Shown: positions 25,011 through 37,895 of the stretch, one piece after another
Numbering within the stretch: the first letter of the stretch is position 1
Layout: each line of letters opens with the position of its first letter
Assembly: GCA_013398295.1 (NCBI GenBank)
Contig: VZSF01003481.1
Location: 54,075-118,074 of the forward strand
DNA length: 64,000 nt
Direction: 5' to 3'
DNA from: Chionis minor
Lineage: Eukaryota > Chordata > Aves > Charadriiformes > Chionididae
Position numbers and translations under genes: made by a program
Notes under the pieces: generated by a model
Databases searched by the model: none
The model's input: the letters and a program-made list of their open reading frames with translations, nothing else
What the model was told of the DNA's origin: nothing

Positions 25011-26680
25011 CTGCAGTTGGAGAAAATGAGACATCACTTAATTCAGACATTATCTCAGGCAAAGGTGCCAATAAAAATACTTTAATGACCGTTAAGTCAG
25101 CAGTATACTGAGATCACTCTGTGTCATATCGTACAGTATTGTTGCGCTGTTTATTTGTTTTTTGTACCTCATCAATGACCTATAAGTACCCACTGTCCCT
25201 TGGTTTAAACTGTAACTTCGCTGGAGCAATGGCAGTGAATTAATACAATAGGATCACTGCCTATGACCATAAATCCTATTTTAAGGTAATTCAGCAACAA
25301 GAGACAGTCTAATTTCAGAGCATGCACACTCCACAAACATTTAGATGAAGCATGCTGTACATGCGTTCTAACTAAGCTCCTTCACATCATCAGTTTGGTG
25401 AAGAATTACAGAATCTGTAGAATGATAATTGTGTATGGAATGTGTATACCCTTTTATGACAAAGTAAGGTAACAAAACCAGGTTTTAGTCACATTATTAT
25501 AATTTCTAGTAATATATTATAAATAAAAATCATAACCAAAATCTTACAACAACTGTCTTTCTACAAATGAGACAGCAAGGCACACAACAGATAACATTTT
25601 ATTCTACCATGATGTGACTTCAGGTCACAACTTTATAATAAACTTCTTCATGACAAATTGAAAAATATTTGAGATTATTATCTGTTTCAAAATTTAAAAA
25701 AAAAGAGGGGGGAGGAGGTTTATTTTAAGCTTTTCTTTAAAAAGCTGTTAGACACACTAGAGTCACTGAAACAGCTGTTTCAACCACCAGCAAAAAATCG
25801 GAAGTTTAATTCAATGTTTTGAATACACTGTCACACATCCAACCTGACAAACATTTTCATTTATAGCAGCATAATCTTTATCTATGAGAAGTCTTGGTCC
25901 TTGAAAAAAGTCTATTGATTTTTGCTGCAGACAAATGAGAAATTTGCCCGAATACCAGAGCAGTTACACCATTCATCTTCTACCAGGAAGAGATAATTTC
26001 CTAGCCATTGAGTTTCCAAGACAAGTTACACAAGGATCTACAGTGCTGCTATTCTTAGTCTGTAAACAGACAGCTCCACTAGCCCTCCTCTCAAGGGAAC
26101 TGTGAATCACTGTGAAACTAAAAATAATTGAGTCAATTTTACTTCAGCTCTGTTTTGAACAGCAAAGGCTGATAGACCATATCACAGTAAACAAGAATTT
26201 TAAAAACCCCTCAAAAACAGCGAAGCACTAGAAATCTGAAATACTCTGAACTCCACTCATCTCTTCCTTCACAGTATGTAAACTTGGAAAAGAACAACCC
26301 AACCCAACCCAAACCCAAACCCAAGAAACAAATTCTCTACCAACAATCAGATAACACTGCTGTTGGAAGGGGAAAACAGTCAAAATATTCTTCTCCCTGA
26401 CAATGGGAAGAGACAAACATATCCCAAAACATTAGCCAGAACTCTGCAGGAATTGCGCCTGTGGGGAAACAAACCAATGACAACTCCCTATCCTGACTGG
26501 TGGGATGCTAAAGAAGCCCATCACTAAAAAAACTGTCTTTAGGAGCCTCTGGTGGGCCTTTCCACTGGTGCTCAAATCCTGGAAGCTCAACGGTGCAACA
26601 AACGTTGTGACCATTCACTTAAACACTCATGAACCTCTTATTTTTAACTTCTTATTTTTCAGTATAAGTAAGTTACTTAC
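25011..26680 (-). other. DPY19L4: DPY19L4 intron 12
   Basis: 1.7 kb of AT-rich sequence, holding only the AACCC-type tract near 26300. Confidence 0.7.
26294..26324. repeat. AACCC-type low-complexity tract
   Basis: Repeats of AACCC and AAACCC in intron 12. It resembles telomere-like wording but is not the vertebrate CCCTAA unit. Confidence 0.7.
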
Positions 26681-26839
26681 CAAATTCTCCTAAAAATGAC
26701 CTGAGTTACAGAAAAAAGGCAGATAATTAATACTAAAATATAGAAAGGCAACAGTGATGACTGTGTTAGTCGCAAAAAAAAGTCTTGGGAAGGTGCCTGA
26801 AGAGATTCTTGACAAAGGAGCCAATTCATTGTAAAATTC
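26681..26839 (-). CDS. DPY19L4: DPY19L4 exon 12
   Basis: 159 bases; the first base completes Lys389, then residues 390-441 ([20 protein letters not shown] ... VIFRRI), ending on the first two bases of Cys442. Acceptor TTACTAG, donor GTAAGT. Carries the NFT sequon (N390), a conserved luminal loop and the strongly hydrophobic segment [16 protein letters not shown]. Confidence 0.97.
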
Positions 26840-28679
26840 CTAGTAAGGCAAAAACATTCCATTAAAAACAATAACAATACCTCACAGATTAGAAAAAATA
26901 AAAAACCCCAAAAGCCCAGCACACAACCAATCACAGTTTAACCTATTCACGTCATAGGAAACTATTTGAAATTAATCTTTGAGAAGTTATGCTTTTATCA
27001 TTTGAAAACGCTTTGCAAGTACTTTTTAGAGTAAAAGCTTCATTTCCAATAAAGAATCTGTGATCTGAAGAGACCAGACTACAACTCTCTTAAAATCACA
27101 AAAAAACCAGCCTCCCATATAACTGCATTATGGGGACCACAAAGCATTCGTTGTCACAGTGGATTAAGATTTCAGAGATATTGATGCGAGAAGGTATGCT
27201 TGTCCTCATTCCAAACAGGGAGTTGAAGAAGGGAAAGTGGTCATCTGAGATCACAAACAAGCCCGAGGCACTGCCAAGAATAGAATCCTTAATGCTGAAA
27301 TTCTAGTTCTGTAGCCGAACTCACCCGATCATTCTTCTTTCTCAATTAATGAGCAGAAAGATTATATACTCTGCCAAGAAGCACTATCATTGTGTATTCT
27401 CAACTGGAATTGGTGCAGGATGTGATGCCATGAATGCATTCTTGTCTTACTTTGTTTTGCTTTCCTCCCTCTTTTCTTTTTCTTTTTCCCCAAGGGAAGA
27501 CTAGAGAACCGAACCACTTTCAATTAGACACAATCAGTTTAAAGATTAACAGCTGGGCATGTCCAAACTGGCCTTAAAAGACACATCTTGAAGCTCTTGT
27601 GCTGCAAACCGTAATTCACGCAGTTACTCAATTTTCTAGGCATAGTTGCACTCAGTTTGTCTCAATCACTGGCTTCAGCGCAGAGTTTGACGTCCTGGGA
27701 AGTAACATGTAGCAAGTCCCCGGGGGGAAAAAAAAAAAAGTAAAATCCATAATAACTGGTACCTGAATAAACTGAAATCCTGACCAGAAGTCCTTCCTTT
27801 TCTTGCAAAACACTTAAGAATGTGGATTTACGTGTGTTAAGCACTGCATTTTAGTCAACATTATTACACCTTCTCTTCTAGGAATTCCCCAACAATTTCA
27901 GTTATGTGTGGTGTCATTTTCCACTTCTTCCCCTGAAAGGTTGTGAAGTAGTTTTGTGAGAGAGATGCAGTTCCCAGGAGATAGTCCCAATTTCTGCACA
28001 GAATTGCAGGTCTTGGCTTGGGTCCAGGAGTCGTCTCAGTCCTTACCAATATTCCAGTTGAAATTTTCCAGAAAACCTGTAACCATGTCGTCTTCTTGCA
28101 GATCAACATTCACTCTTTTACAGATGCAAACAGTTTTCCTTAGAGCCACAACAATTCCCTCTGACTTTTAAGTTGTCCCTTGTCCTAATTTCTTCCAAAA
28201 CATCCAGAAGGGTTTCTGGGGGTGTTATTCTTACAAAACTGAAAAAACCCTGCCACAACCCAACCCTGTTTTGAGACAGTATCAATAGTTCATGACTCTT
28301 TTCAGAAACCTTTCTTTTCTAGGCTATAAAAAGTTAGTACAACCACCTTTACACTATTATCTTTGCATTCAGGTCTTATTTTAAACACTAGATGGGGTAC
28401 AGAAAGTTTTTGCTCTTCAACATCAAAAGAAAACAAAAATCTATGAAATGTTTTCATCCCAAGGCATGAAAAATATTGAGGTGCCTCAGAAACCTTAAAA
28501 TTCTAAGTAAATTCTGTATATGAGTATTTTTTAATTCAATCTCAAATCCAGGTGACAAAATAGAAACTGTTTCCCTAACTCCTCTATAAAATTCTCAAAA
28601 GCCACTGAAATTTTATACTTCTCATAGCAGTTTCAGAAGTCCAGGTATCTTAGAAGGCGTAAAGAGTTTAAAAACTTAC
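26840..28679 (-). other. DPY19L4: DPY19L4 intron 11
   Basis: 1.8 kb. An A-run at about 27728 and several T/C-rich patches; no repeat family recognised. Confidence 0.6.
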
Positions 28680-28753
28680 TTAGTCGTGTTTAAGCCAAGT
28701 TTTACTTCAATGAACTTCAGCAAATGCTCATTTTCTTTATGAGGAACAAACAT
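28680..28753 (-). CDS. DPY19L4: DPY19L4 exon 11
   Basis: 74 bases, residues 365-388 (MFVPHKENEHLLKFIEVKLG ... LNTT) plus two bases of Lys389. Acceptor TTTTCAG, donor GTAAGT. A luminal stretch with an NTT sequon at N386. Confidence 0.95.
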
Positions 28754-29959
28754 CTGAAAATTAATTTAGCAGAGAAAAATCTTATCCAGTGCAGGAAGCA
28801 GCTTTCACGTAGTCACTTAATTCAGATTACAGAATGGCATGGAACAATCAACTATTCAAGATTCAGTTAAAACCAACAAATTGGGTTAAGTGTGCCAATT
28901 AAGGTATGGGTGTAGTATTGTAAATCTTCATTTAAATAAATCTATCTTTAAGAGTTTTCTTGATAATACCATTCCCTTCACTTCATTCATGTACCCCAAC
29001 AGGAGGGCAAGTGAAAAAGCTGTCAACAAATTGTCAAAAGACTACCGAACAGTGTAAAAAAGATCACGAAAAACAGACATAGCTTACCCCCAAGCTAGCC
29101 AAAGAACATTGTGTTTGGCTCCACTAAACCATAGGACTGCAGCCTAGCAAAAGTTATGAGCATTTGTAATCTTTGCATAAATTGTTTGAGCAGCCAAAAG
29201 TTCTGTGTACTGTCTACGTAACTGAACGCATATTTTTCAAGGTTAGGTTTTATTTTCATGGAGATACAGCAAGGCTGGCCAGTCTGAATGGCATAAGAAA
29301 AAAATCCGATCTGAGCATTCTCTCAAACTTTTTAGGGTTCAGTAGCTTCTTTATTTTGAAGTCGACACAGTTAATTAACACAACCAGGGTGAGTTTGAGA
29401 CGCAGAGGGAAGGCGTAATAAATTCTGTGAAAGACTAGAACCAGCAAGAGGGAGTTGCTAATCAAAACACAAGGTCAGGATAAAATCCCGTTGTGTAATC
29501 TCAACTCCTAGCTGACTCCTACGCTGAGGGAAGGTCTCTGTTCCCATGTTCTCATTGAATTTTAATTGAAAATTAACATCTACCCTGAGACTACTCATAC
29601 CTGTTCCTGGCTACTAGGTCTTCTCCATGCACAAGAGTATTGTTTTAATATTCAGACCAGTTTGCAGAGGCCATACAAGTTCTAACAAAAACCACATTTG
29701 TCAAATAGCTAAAGTGTGCTTTAAGGAGTATTTCTATACTATGCTCCAACCTCAACCCAAAAGACCAATATCCCAACAAAAAACAGCCGCTTCATTGGTT
29801 AAATGCTTTTTATATAGACACAAAATGACTCCATTTTTAGTCCTCCCATTTCTTCAGATCAATAAGATAAGCAACACATCAAAAGATTTTTTCCAAGATA
29901 TTTGCAACTTTCCGTTTAGATTTTGACAACTAAAATCACTTTTTACAGAGGCATCTTAC
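28754..29959 (-). other. DPY19L4: DPY19L4 intron 10
   Basis: 1.2 kb of unique AT-rich sequence with nothing recognised. Confidence 0.7.
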
Positions 29960-30058
29960 CTTTAGCAAGAAGTTTAGTGTCACTGTTATTGTAAGTACCA
30001 AATAGATGTACATTATTTTCAGCAATCTTGACAGAAATGTACCTTTTTTCATATTCAT
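29960..30058 (-). CDS. DPY19L4: DPY19L4 exon 10
   Basis: 99 bases, 33 codons (residues 332-364): MNMKKGTFLSRLLKIMYIYL then VLTITVTLNFLLK. Acceptor TTTTTTGCAG, donor GTAAGA. Short basic cytosolic stretch followed by a membrane segment. Confidence 0.95.
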
Positions 30059-30146
30059 CTGCAAAAAATATTTTAAGAATGCCATATCATTTGAAGTCTA
30101 GTTTAAATAATAAATATTACACTCAGGGTTAGAGGATTCTAGTTAC

Positions 30147-30278
30147 CTGAAGGCATTTAGAGAGCATTAAAGCTGCTACAAGACTCAATAATGGTGATAC
30201 TAGTAAGGCTGAATTTTCAAACTGCAAAAGGTATCCCAAGAAGAGAGAAAACAAGTAGATTTTGTATACTTCATGCAC
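30147..30278 (-). CDS. DPY19L4: DPY19L4 exon 9
   Basis: 132 bases, 44 codons (residues 288-331): [20 protein letters not shown] ... LMLSKCLQ. Acceptor CAACAG, donor GTAACT. Two hydrophobic segments around the conserved [15 protein letters not shown]. Only 88 bases separate it from exon 10. Confidence 0.96.
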
Positions 30279-31496
30279 CTGTTGAAGAAACAAAACACAA
30301 TAAAATAAAATTACAGTGGATATATGTCTTAGTTTTTAGAGCAGTAGATTGTTCACTCCATTCTTGTGTTAATCGGGGGATTAATGGATCTCTACGCTCC
30401 AATTTATGAATCTAGCAGAGTACTGTTTAGCTCTGGGAAGCATTTCACATCAAATGATCCCAGTCAGCCTCAGTAACTACTACACACTTACTTCACAAAA
30501 TTCTGTAAAAATGTCAAAAGTAGTAGTATTTTACAAGGTCTCCCCATTCTGTAACACTGCACTGTGATCCAGCATGAAGCAATAACCACAATGCAACAGT
30601 ACAAAACCACACAATTTGTGTGAAAGAGAAACATGCGCTTTCCGTGCCCTCGTACCTCAGGAATATACAGACCATTACTGACAATCTTATAAAGCCTGAT
30701 ATTTGATTCTTCAGACTTTTACCAAAACATACATGATCTCCCTTATATTTTAAGGGCCCTACTTTGAACTAAAATAATCAAACATTTCCCACTGTTGAGG
30801 AACAGAAAATATGCACTTGAAGGAAGAGGTGATGAACTAGAATCACACGCAGTTTGAAACAGAAGTTACACCTAGCAAAACTAGAAGGTGCATGTCTACA
30901 CAGTAGCATATATACCATTGCAACAGGCAGAGTAAAAATGCCTTATTGTTGAAACGTTTCTAAGAACGATTTTGCAGAATAAATTCAAATACTTTCCTGC
31001 GCCGAAAAAAAATCAACTGGCCTTCAGCATCCGTCTAGCCTACTTACTGGCTAAATCAGTACAGGGCGGGCCATTCAGGGTGAAAATAAGCCCTTTAACT
31101 GCACAGAGACGAAAGAGCATTTTTTTGGTCAGCCCCATCCTACTGTGAATAGGGAAAGGATAGCAGCAGCAGCTAGGCCAAAAAGGATGCATGACTGAGT
31201 ATCATTCATCACTTTCATCTCTCCATGGATGTTTCAGGTCTCAGAAGCTTTGTTTAGCTTCTGACCCTTCTGTTAGGAAAGCTGTTCCAAACACAATAGT
31301 CCAAAAGAGAGTGAGTTTAAAGCCATTTTACTCTTCCAACGGACATGACATGCACTTCAGGTGGACCCAGGCTGCAAGACACTCAAGTCATCATTCAGTC
31401 TGCGCCCTATGGAGCTCCTGAGCGGTATGTACAGCAGGCACCTCTGAGGCTGTATTTAAGACCCCCAACTATCAGTAGGTTGAAGAGTTCTAATAC
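30279..31496 (-). other. DPY19L4: DPY19L4 intron 8
   Basis: 1.2 kb, nothing recognised. Confidence 0.7.
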
Positions 31497-31631
31497 CTTC
31501 TCTGTCTGTGCCAGGGCAAAGGTGTCTAGCAGAAAAAGAGAAACAGCCTGGACAAACAGGAGATAATGACTGTATTCCCACATCATCATGAAGGTATACG
31601 TTGAAGCACTCACCAAAAGGTAACAAAACTT
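31497..31631 (-). CDS. DPY19L4: DPY19L4 exon 8
   Basis: 135 bases, 45 codons (residues 243-287): [20 protein letters not shown] ... TFALAQTEK. Acceptor TTCTCTAG, donor GTATTA. Membrane segments around [12 protein letters not shown], a strongly conserved part of DPY-19 proteins. Confidence 0.97.
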
Positions 31632-32210
31632 CTAGAGAAAAAAAGAAAAACAAAAAAAAAGCATTAATTTCATACCAATGCACCTCTGTTACTAAGTAAC
31701 TGAGAGATCATTAGAACAGAAACTATGGAAATTAATTATTTTAGTAAATAATTAAAATACTGACTTCAGACATATTTAACATGTTCTCAGATGGAAAAAA
31801 AGTAATTACGGAAACACTCAAAAAAATTTAAAGCAAATCAGAAGAAACATCTTAGACAAGACAGGGAAAGGAAGTTACCACCATCTTCTCTGAGCAACAT
31901 GAAGAGCAACAAAATAGTTTACGTAGTGAGAAAAATTCTGGATCAGTTTATTTTAAAAGGACAGCTCATTACCATTGAGCTTTACCATTGTCATTGTTCT
32001 CTCTGAACCCTCACAGGGGCATAACAGGGCACAGCACGAGTTGCTTAGCAAAAACTGCACGTGCCTAGGCAAAATCCAAGTGGCTGTTTTGAAAAGAACC
32101 AACAAAACATCTGCTGGTTTCTGCCTAGTGGGGCAATAGTAACAGAGGTAACTACTATAGAGCACAATTCTACCAGAAACTCTTCATTAAGAAATTAATT
32201 TTTGCTTTAC

Positions 32211-32334
32211 CTCAGCAGAACAATTTAGGTTTTTTTTTAAATAGCCTGTGAGAGCTGCTACTTGACACGCAAAATATGGCAAAGCCCAGTTTTCCCTTGA
32301 TGGTATAGAGTGATCAATTCTTGTTGTATCTGTC
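32211..32334 (-). CDS. DPY19L4: DPY19L4 exon 7
   Basis: 124 bases; the first base completes Arg201, then residues 202-242 ([20 protein letters not shown] ... [10 protein letters not shown]). Acceptor TTCTAG, donor GTAAAG. Contains the DTTR and P-x-R-E-N-W family motif of the second conserved luminal loop. Confidence 0.96.
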
Positions 32335-34097
32335 CTAGAATAAAATACAAACAAAATTATTAAAAGATTTACAGAACAAAAGCAGCAATGAACTTCTAGT
32401 TATCAGTGTGGCCTTGCAAGTAAATCATTCCTGTATTAGGTGTAAAGTAATATTGACACAATTTTGCTGCTGATACAGGTCACAAGTTTACTATCAGCAT
32501 GGAAGGTCCAATCTTTCTCATTTATTCAGCAGGTCTCCTTATGAGGTGGCATTTATAGGACTGAAGCCAAAGAGCATCCGACTCCAGCCTTGCCTGACCA
32601 CCACAACACTGTGCGAGCCAGAAGCATCACGCACTGCTTCTGCCAACCTTGCATCGTGACAACGGAGTCTTCTTTGGCCACAGGCAGGGGACTGCTGCCA
32701 CAACAGTGGCTTTTCACATGGCGATGAAAATCAGCTCATAGCTGACAGAAAAGACCCCTTTCAGTTCTCACACAATATGTTTTAAATAAGTGATTTAGGC
32801 GGTCGAGCACAACATACTTAGAATCCAAAGTAGTGCTCCCTCTTAGCAGCAGCACCAGCAGATACTCTGTCTTACAGGGAAAATTCTGCCCGGCAAAACA
32901 AGAGATTAAAGACGGATGGGGAGCATGGGCCAGAACAGCAGCAGGGTCTTCTCATGGAATGAGTTGACTGTATCTGTACAATTAGAGCTGTAGAAGAAAG
33001 TTTTAAAAAGTGCTAAAGTGACTTAGAAGCACAAGTCACACTTTCAAACGTGATCAAAAGCATCAGTTTCAGAGGTACATAGTCTTCTTTGTGTCTACTA
33101 CGCTTTTAAAAAGGAGCCTCTAGCTCCTTTATCATTTAGATATTTGAAAGCATCACCTTTTATTTTTACATCCGAAGCCTCTTACAGAGGCATATTTGGA
33201 GCTTTTTTAACTACCAGACCTTTCAATTTGTTAACAGTGTTTAATCCTCTTTGCTGTTGAAAAAAAATACAGATTATTCACCATTTTCCCTACTTTACAC
33301 TGTTCACACCATCTTGATGAACAGTATTTTTAGCTACTTATCGCAGATTAAGTCGTGATGACTTCACACTCCTAAAAGACGCTTCCCAACAGTTCAACTT
33401 TAAAGGTCTATCTCTAACATTTTGCTCCTCTAGAGCTCTTTTCTTTCAAGTGCTCCCAAGTTCACAGAAAGCCCCAGAGTTACTTGGTGACAAACCAGGA
33501 ACCTGAACACAAGTTCTCATCACCCAAATGAGGTTCCCTACAATTGTGAAACATTGTAAAGTAAAAAAAAAAAAAAAAATCTTGAGATCAGAATCATCTA
33601 AGAAGATTTCACTTTGCACAAAAACCTATGACAAAAAGCTGATTTAAAAAAAAAATCAAAGACTCTGTACAAGAAAAATGCACTTGGTCATTTCCTTCTA
33701 AGAAACAGAACCACCACCACAATATTTAGAACTGGCCACAGAGAGCAATTCTGTTTTACAGCAACTTTGAAAATTTGTTTTCATTCTTCACCAGCACAAA
33801 ACCACAACCTTCTGAGGAATGTTTCTGCAAAATGGAATTGTGTGAGAACACTCCTGTATTCACACACGTACATAAAGACAGTTCAACTGGCAGCGTGGAT
33901 GGTTTGGACAACAGGAGGCCTTTCCATTAATAAAAGCATCATGAGAATCAGTGCATCTCTGGGAAATGTTTTGTATTCAGCGTAAAAGCTTGCTCTCACA
34001 ATGAGAACACAAAGTTTAAGAGAAAGCATTTCAATCCGCTTTAATCTTTTAAAATGTCTTATTGACAAACTAGATTGTATAAAGATGTTTTTCTTAC
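32335..34097 (-). other. DPY19L4: DPY19L4 intron 6
   Basis: 1.8 kb; A-runs near 33561 and 33648, no mobile element recognised. Confidence 0.7.
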
Positions 34098-34243
34098 CTG
34101 TTAATAATGAACCATGCTACAGTCAGCATTCCTGCCAGCCAAGTCCCACTCATAACCCAACTGGTTACAAACAATGCAGTCACATAAATTCCCTGCAGTC
34201 CAAAAACTATACCAATGTAGAAATACACTGGTTCAATAACTTC
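34098..34243 (-). CDS. DPY19L4: DPY19L4 exon 6
   Basis: 146 bases, residues 153-200 ([20 protein letters not shown] ... [10 protein letters not shown]) plus two bases of Arg201. Acceptor TTTCAG, donor GTAAGA. Encodes two membrane segments; EPVYFYIG and SGTWLAG are typical of the family. Confidence 0.97.
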
Positions 34244-35104
34244 CTGAAATTACAAATAAAAACGAAGAGACATAGCGGCAACTGAGCTGAAGCTGGAAAT
34301 GATTACCATTTACTATCTGCATACTGCTAACAGTGTGCTAGGTGCTTTACAAACAGGTAAGAGACGGCCCCTATTCTAGAAAAGTATGGAGCATGCTTTT
34401 ATTTTGGGCTCAGGGAAAACAAAGCAGTGTGAATTACGAGCAAACTTACGGATTCAGCTTGCTAGTGCCATGATTTTTCTATTTGCTTTAGCACGAACAT
34501 TGTATGTGTCAGATCTAATAAATCTATACTGCAGCGAGATATAAAGTTCACAAGACTACTGGAAGAAATTATGTTGGGGAGGAACTTAGAGAAGTAAAGA
34601 TGTGGCAAGAAAGGTTCTAAACACAGAGAAGCACGTATGAAATAAATAAATACCAAAAAAGAAACATAAATGAGAGAGGACACAAGTATGCAGTGTAAGC
34701 AGAACAAAGCCCAAGTAGAGCAGAAAGAGACAAAAGCTTTATCTACAAAAGTGTTTTTCCCTTTTATCTATTCAGGAACGGGTAGAGACAGGTACCACTA
34801 TAACAGAATTCTGTACTCTGAAGGAGCTAACTTTCCTGTTTTTAATGGATAGCAGAGATACTCTCCACATTTTTACAGTTTGTAGATGCAAAGAATAACA
34901 GACAGAAAACTTTAGGGCCTATAAGCTCCCAAAATCTTATGCCAGAGACTGATCAGAATCGAAGAGAACCTGAACCTGGTGACAGGCTTAGCTCAATTCA
35001 TTCAACAAAAATTGCACGTATTTATCATATGCAGCATAGAAAGTCTCATACACACACATACACAGCCATCATGAAAGCACACCAAATAGGAGAAAAGCAC
35101 ATAC
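34244..35104 (-). other. DPY19L4: DPY19L4 intron 5
   Basis: 861 bases of unique sequence with nothing recognised. Confidence 0.7.
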
Positions 35105-35226
35105 TTCGCTACCAGACGCTTGATATAAAACACTGGCAATCAACTCTGGGTACAAAGTCATTTGCTGGACAGCATTTATTGTCTTCAGTGACACTGTCTT
35201 ATTGTTGTGTGTCAACTCATAAACAC
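35105..35226 (-). CDS. DPY19L4: DPY19L4 exon 5
   Basis: 122 bases; the first two bases complete Gly112, then residues 113-152 ([20 protein letters not shown] ... LYQASGSE). Acceptor TGTCTACAG, donor GTATGT. End of the first luminal loop, with an NKT sequon at N120; the [11 protein letters not shown] block is conserved in DPY-19 proteins. Confidence 0.97.
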
Positions 35227-37001
35227 CTGTAGACAAAAAAAAAGACATTATTCTTGGAATCACTTACTATTGCTGTTCTTAAAAGAGGTGAAAGTATACT
35301 CAAAGGTAGGGGAAAACAGATTTGATCATTAAAGCTACTAACTGATTCACCACTCCTAATTTTAAAGGAAGGAGAAATTTCTGTGCCAGATATCATTCTA
35401 CCCTACTGATTTAGCAACAAAGTTATTAGCATTTTTTTGATCTAGCCTTTAAATAGAAGGCCCAAAACTAACCAACTGAAGCAGTCTTTTCAGTAACATA
35501 CAGATGCAGCGCCGGAACCAGCTACCTACAGATCACCTTCAGGGAGGTTCTTAAGAAGTGAGATCTAACAGGGATGAGCAGGATGTATTAAACCTGTCTC
35601 CACCAAGAGGTCAGATATGATGGCCTCATCACCCTTTTCAACCCTGCATTTCTGAGAGTTCTAAGAATCACTCACTTAACATAATACGCCTTTGTATGGG
35701 ATTGAGATGAAATTGAAGCTGGCATACTTGAAGGATACATCATTCTGAGATACTACAATTAAAAAACTGACATCATTACTTCGGACAATAAAGGGAAGCG
35801 GAAAAATAATCCAAATTAGAGAAAGAAAAAAAAGAACAAAACCTCCAACAACATGCAATAGCCGAACAGGATTACTGTTTCAAGCTCTGAGCATATCTTG
35901 GTGTGTGGTCTGCAGCCTGTTCTCTGCAAGCCAAAACAGGTCTTGCAGGACTTGTAACTGGGTTCAGCACAACTACAACGTACCTCTGAGAACTGGGTGC
36001 CCCCGTAATACCTGGTAGACACCGAAGTCTACCTTGTTTGCAGAGGCAGCATGCCTGAATGAGGCAATCCGTCTCTCCACATGGGTAACCTCCCCAAGGA
36101 TAATGAGGAACTGACTGTACCAAGGAACCAAAGACCTATCATATATATATTGTGGATGAGCTACACATCACCTGGGAAACTGTTCAACCACTAAAACTAC
36201 ACCTAGAAAGTTTAACTGACGTCGGATGAGGTTTCATGAAGGGACTGATCTAATTCAGTGACTGATCTTTGTGAGACAGGGCTGTTCGCTCCCTCCACTC
36301 TCCCAGAGTTCTTGCCTTTTCCCCATGCTAGCCCAGGTGGCCTTCCTGAACTCATGAAACCAGCACAAAAGCGTCCCATCTTCTTTTCATTGCATTAGTT
36401 TTCTGCTGGTTTAGGGACCTGGGGTCAGTGAGGTCCAGAGCCAGTGCAGGGTAAAGAGCAGGAGTGCAAAGGGAGGAGAGATCATCGCTATCCAGTTTGT
36501 TCTCCTTCCTGTTGGTTTCTGTCCCCATCACTAAATGCTCATCAACATCTATCCATCATAGCTGACACGAGCAGAAACCTCTGGCAAGGACAGGATTGAG
36601 CAGATCAACTCTTGACAGAAACTGTTCCATCTTCTGACAGGGTATAGAAAACAGTCATTTCCATCCCCCATTCCCAAATTAAAGATCAATTACGCTTACA
36701 TGGCAAAAAATTCCCTATTAGCATAGGTTAACCTAATGATAACTTCCATATGGGGCACCATGAGAACAATATTAATCCTATTCCACAGTACTGATTAAAG
36801 GCAATCTTCTGGAATACAGGATAATTAAATATGTTTTTTTAAAAGGCATTGAAAAGTTCGGTCAGTATGCAGTTTTTAATTAATCTGACTGATATACCTA
36901 TAGAAGAGTATAAAATCAGTCTCCCCAGTCTGCAGGAGCTTTTTACTGTCTCCAGAAGGAACAGAACTTTTCAAGGTTAATAAAACAAACGTGGTTTGTA
37001 C
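35227..37001 (-). other. DPY19L4: DPY19L4 intron 4
   Basis: 1.8 kb. Holds a decayed old CR1 tail at about 35495-35670 (described separately); otherwise nothing recognised. Confidence 0.65.
35495..35670 (+). mobile_element. Decayed old CR1 3' end
   Basis: GGTCAGATATGATGGCCTCA followed by TTTTCAACCCTGCATTTC and a broken octamer tail (GAGAGTTCTAAGA) follows the order of an old CR1 3' end: GATGACCTC, then CCAACCCT, then an ATTCTATGA-type repeat. Heavily mutated and antisense to DPY19L4. The left boundary is a guess. Confidence 0.5.
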
Positions 37002-37092
37002 CTCTTTCAAAGGAAGGAGCCTTTAGCAGTTCTTTATAGAACGAGTAATAAATGGCGCTGTCACCCTGAAATGTAATTTCTCGTTCAAGTTC
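37002..37092 (-). CDS. DPY19L4: DPY19L4 exon 4
   Basis: 91 bases, residues 82-111 ([30 protein letters not shown]) plus the first base of Gly112. Acceptor TTTCCCTAG, donor GTACAA. First luminal loop, which in DPY-19 enzymes contributes to the active site. In DPY19L1-type members this region reads E-M-G-L-Y-Y-S; here it reads D-S-A-I-Y-Y-S, so the acidic residue is D92. Confidence 0.97.
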
Positions 37093-37603
37093 CTAGGGAA
37101 AAAAAAAAAGATATTCACCTCCTGCAATCTCTTCCCATAGAAGACTATATATTTTCAAATAGGCTGGTTTTGTAATACAGCACATGGTTATGACTCCACT
37201 GTACATCTTCAAAGTATTCCTCAAACATTAATCTTCACAGCACCTCTGTCAGGTATATAATGCTCTCTATAACTTAGCAAACATGCTCAGAATCAGAGCA
37301 ACTCAAATCCACGTTGTAAGTCAGCACAAGATCCACAGGATTCTTTCATGTTCACAAACCTGAAATTCATTCAACTTTCCATACTTCACGAAATAACACA
37401 GTTCTTAAAAAAAAACAACCAACCAAAAAAAAAAACAACAACAACAAACCCCCATACATTCCTGTTGTTTAGCTTATGCAATCCCTGTATGGTTCGGGGG
37501 GTTTTTTCCCACCGAATTTTAGAAAGGTATTTCAATGATAAAGGATAACATGGAAAAACATATAAAAGCATGAAAAGACAAGACTACTGTTAGTAGAAGA
37601 AAC

Positions 37604-37634
37604 AGAAAGAACGAAAGAAAGAACGAAAGAAAGA
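37604..37634. repeat. GAAA-type simple repeat
   Basis: GAAAGAAC/GAAAGAAA units in intron 3, between exons 3 and 4. Confidence 0.8.
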
Positions 37635-37770
37635 GGCTATTTCAAAGACAGAGGCCTGACTAGAACAACATGGGATTCTACAAGGAAGTAGTTCCAACCT
37701 GACATGGATCAGCTTTTATTTCAAGGAGACAATTTGGCTTTTGTTTCAGTAGTTTAACTTTTTTCTTTAC

Positions 37771-37895
37771 CTGCCTGCTGGAAAACCAGAATTTCCGTTC
37801 ATGATATGTTGAGAGGTACACAGCATACATCATTCCACTAGTGACTGCAGCAAGACAGCCAAAGAAAAGTTTCGCAAAACGCTGAATTAACATAT
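37771..37895 (-). CDS. DPY19L4: DPY19L4 exon 3
   Basis: 125 bases; the first two bases complete Tyr40, then residues 41-81 ([20 protein letters not shown] ... KFWFSSRQ). Acceptor CCCTTTTCAG, donor GTAAAG. Encodes the first membrane segment (about 49-67) and the start of the first luminal loop (YHERKFWFS). Confidence 0.97.

Noticed and set aside
26294..26324. Interstitial telomere-like repeat
   Set aside because: The unit is AACCC/AAACCC, not CCCTAA, so ordinary low-complexity DNA is the simpler reading.
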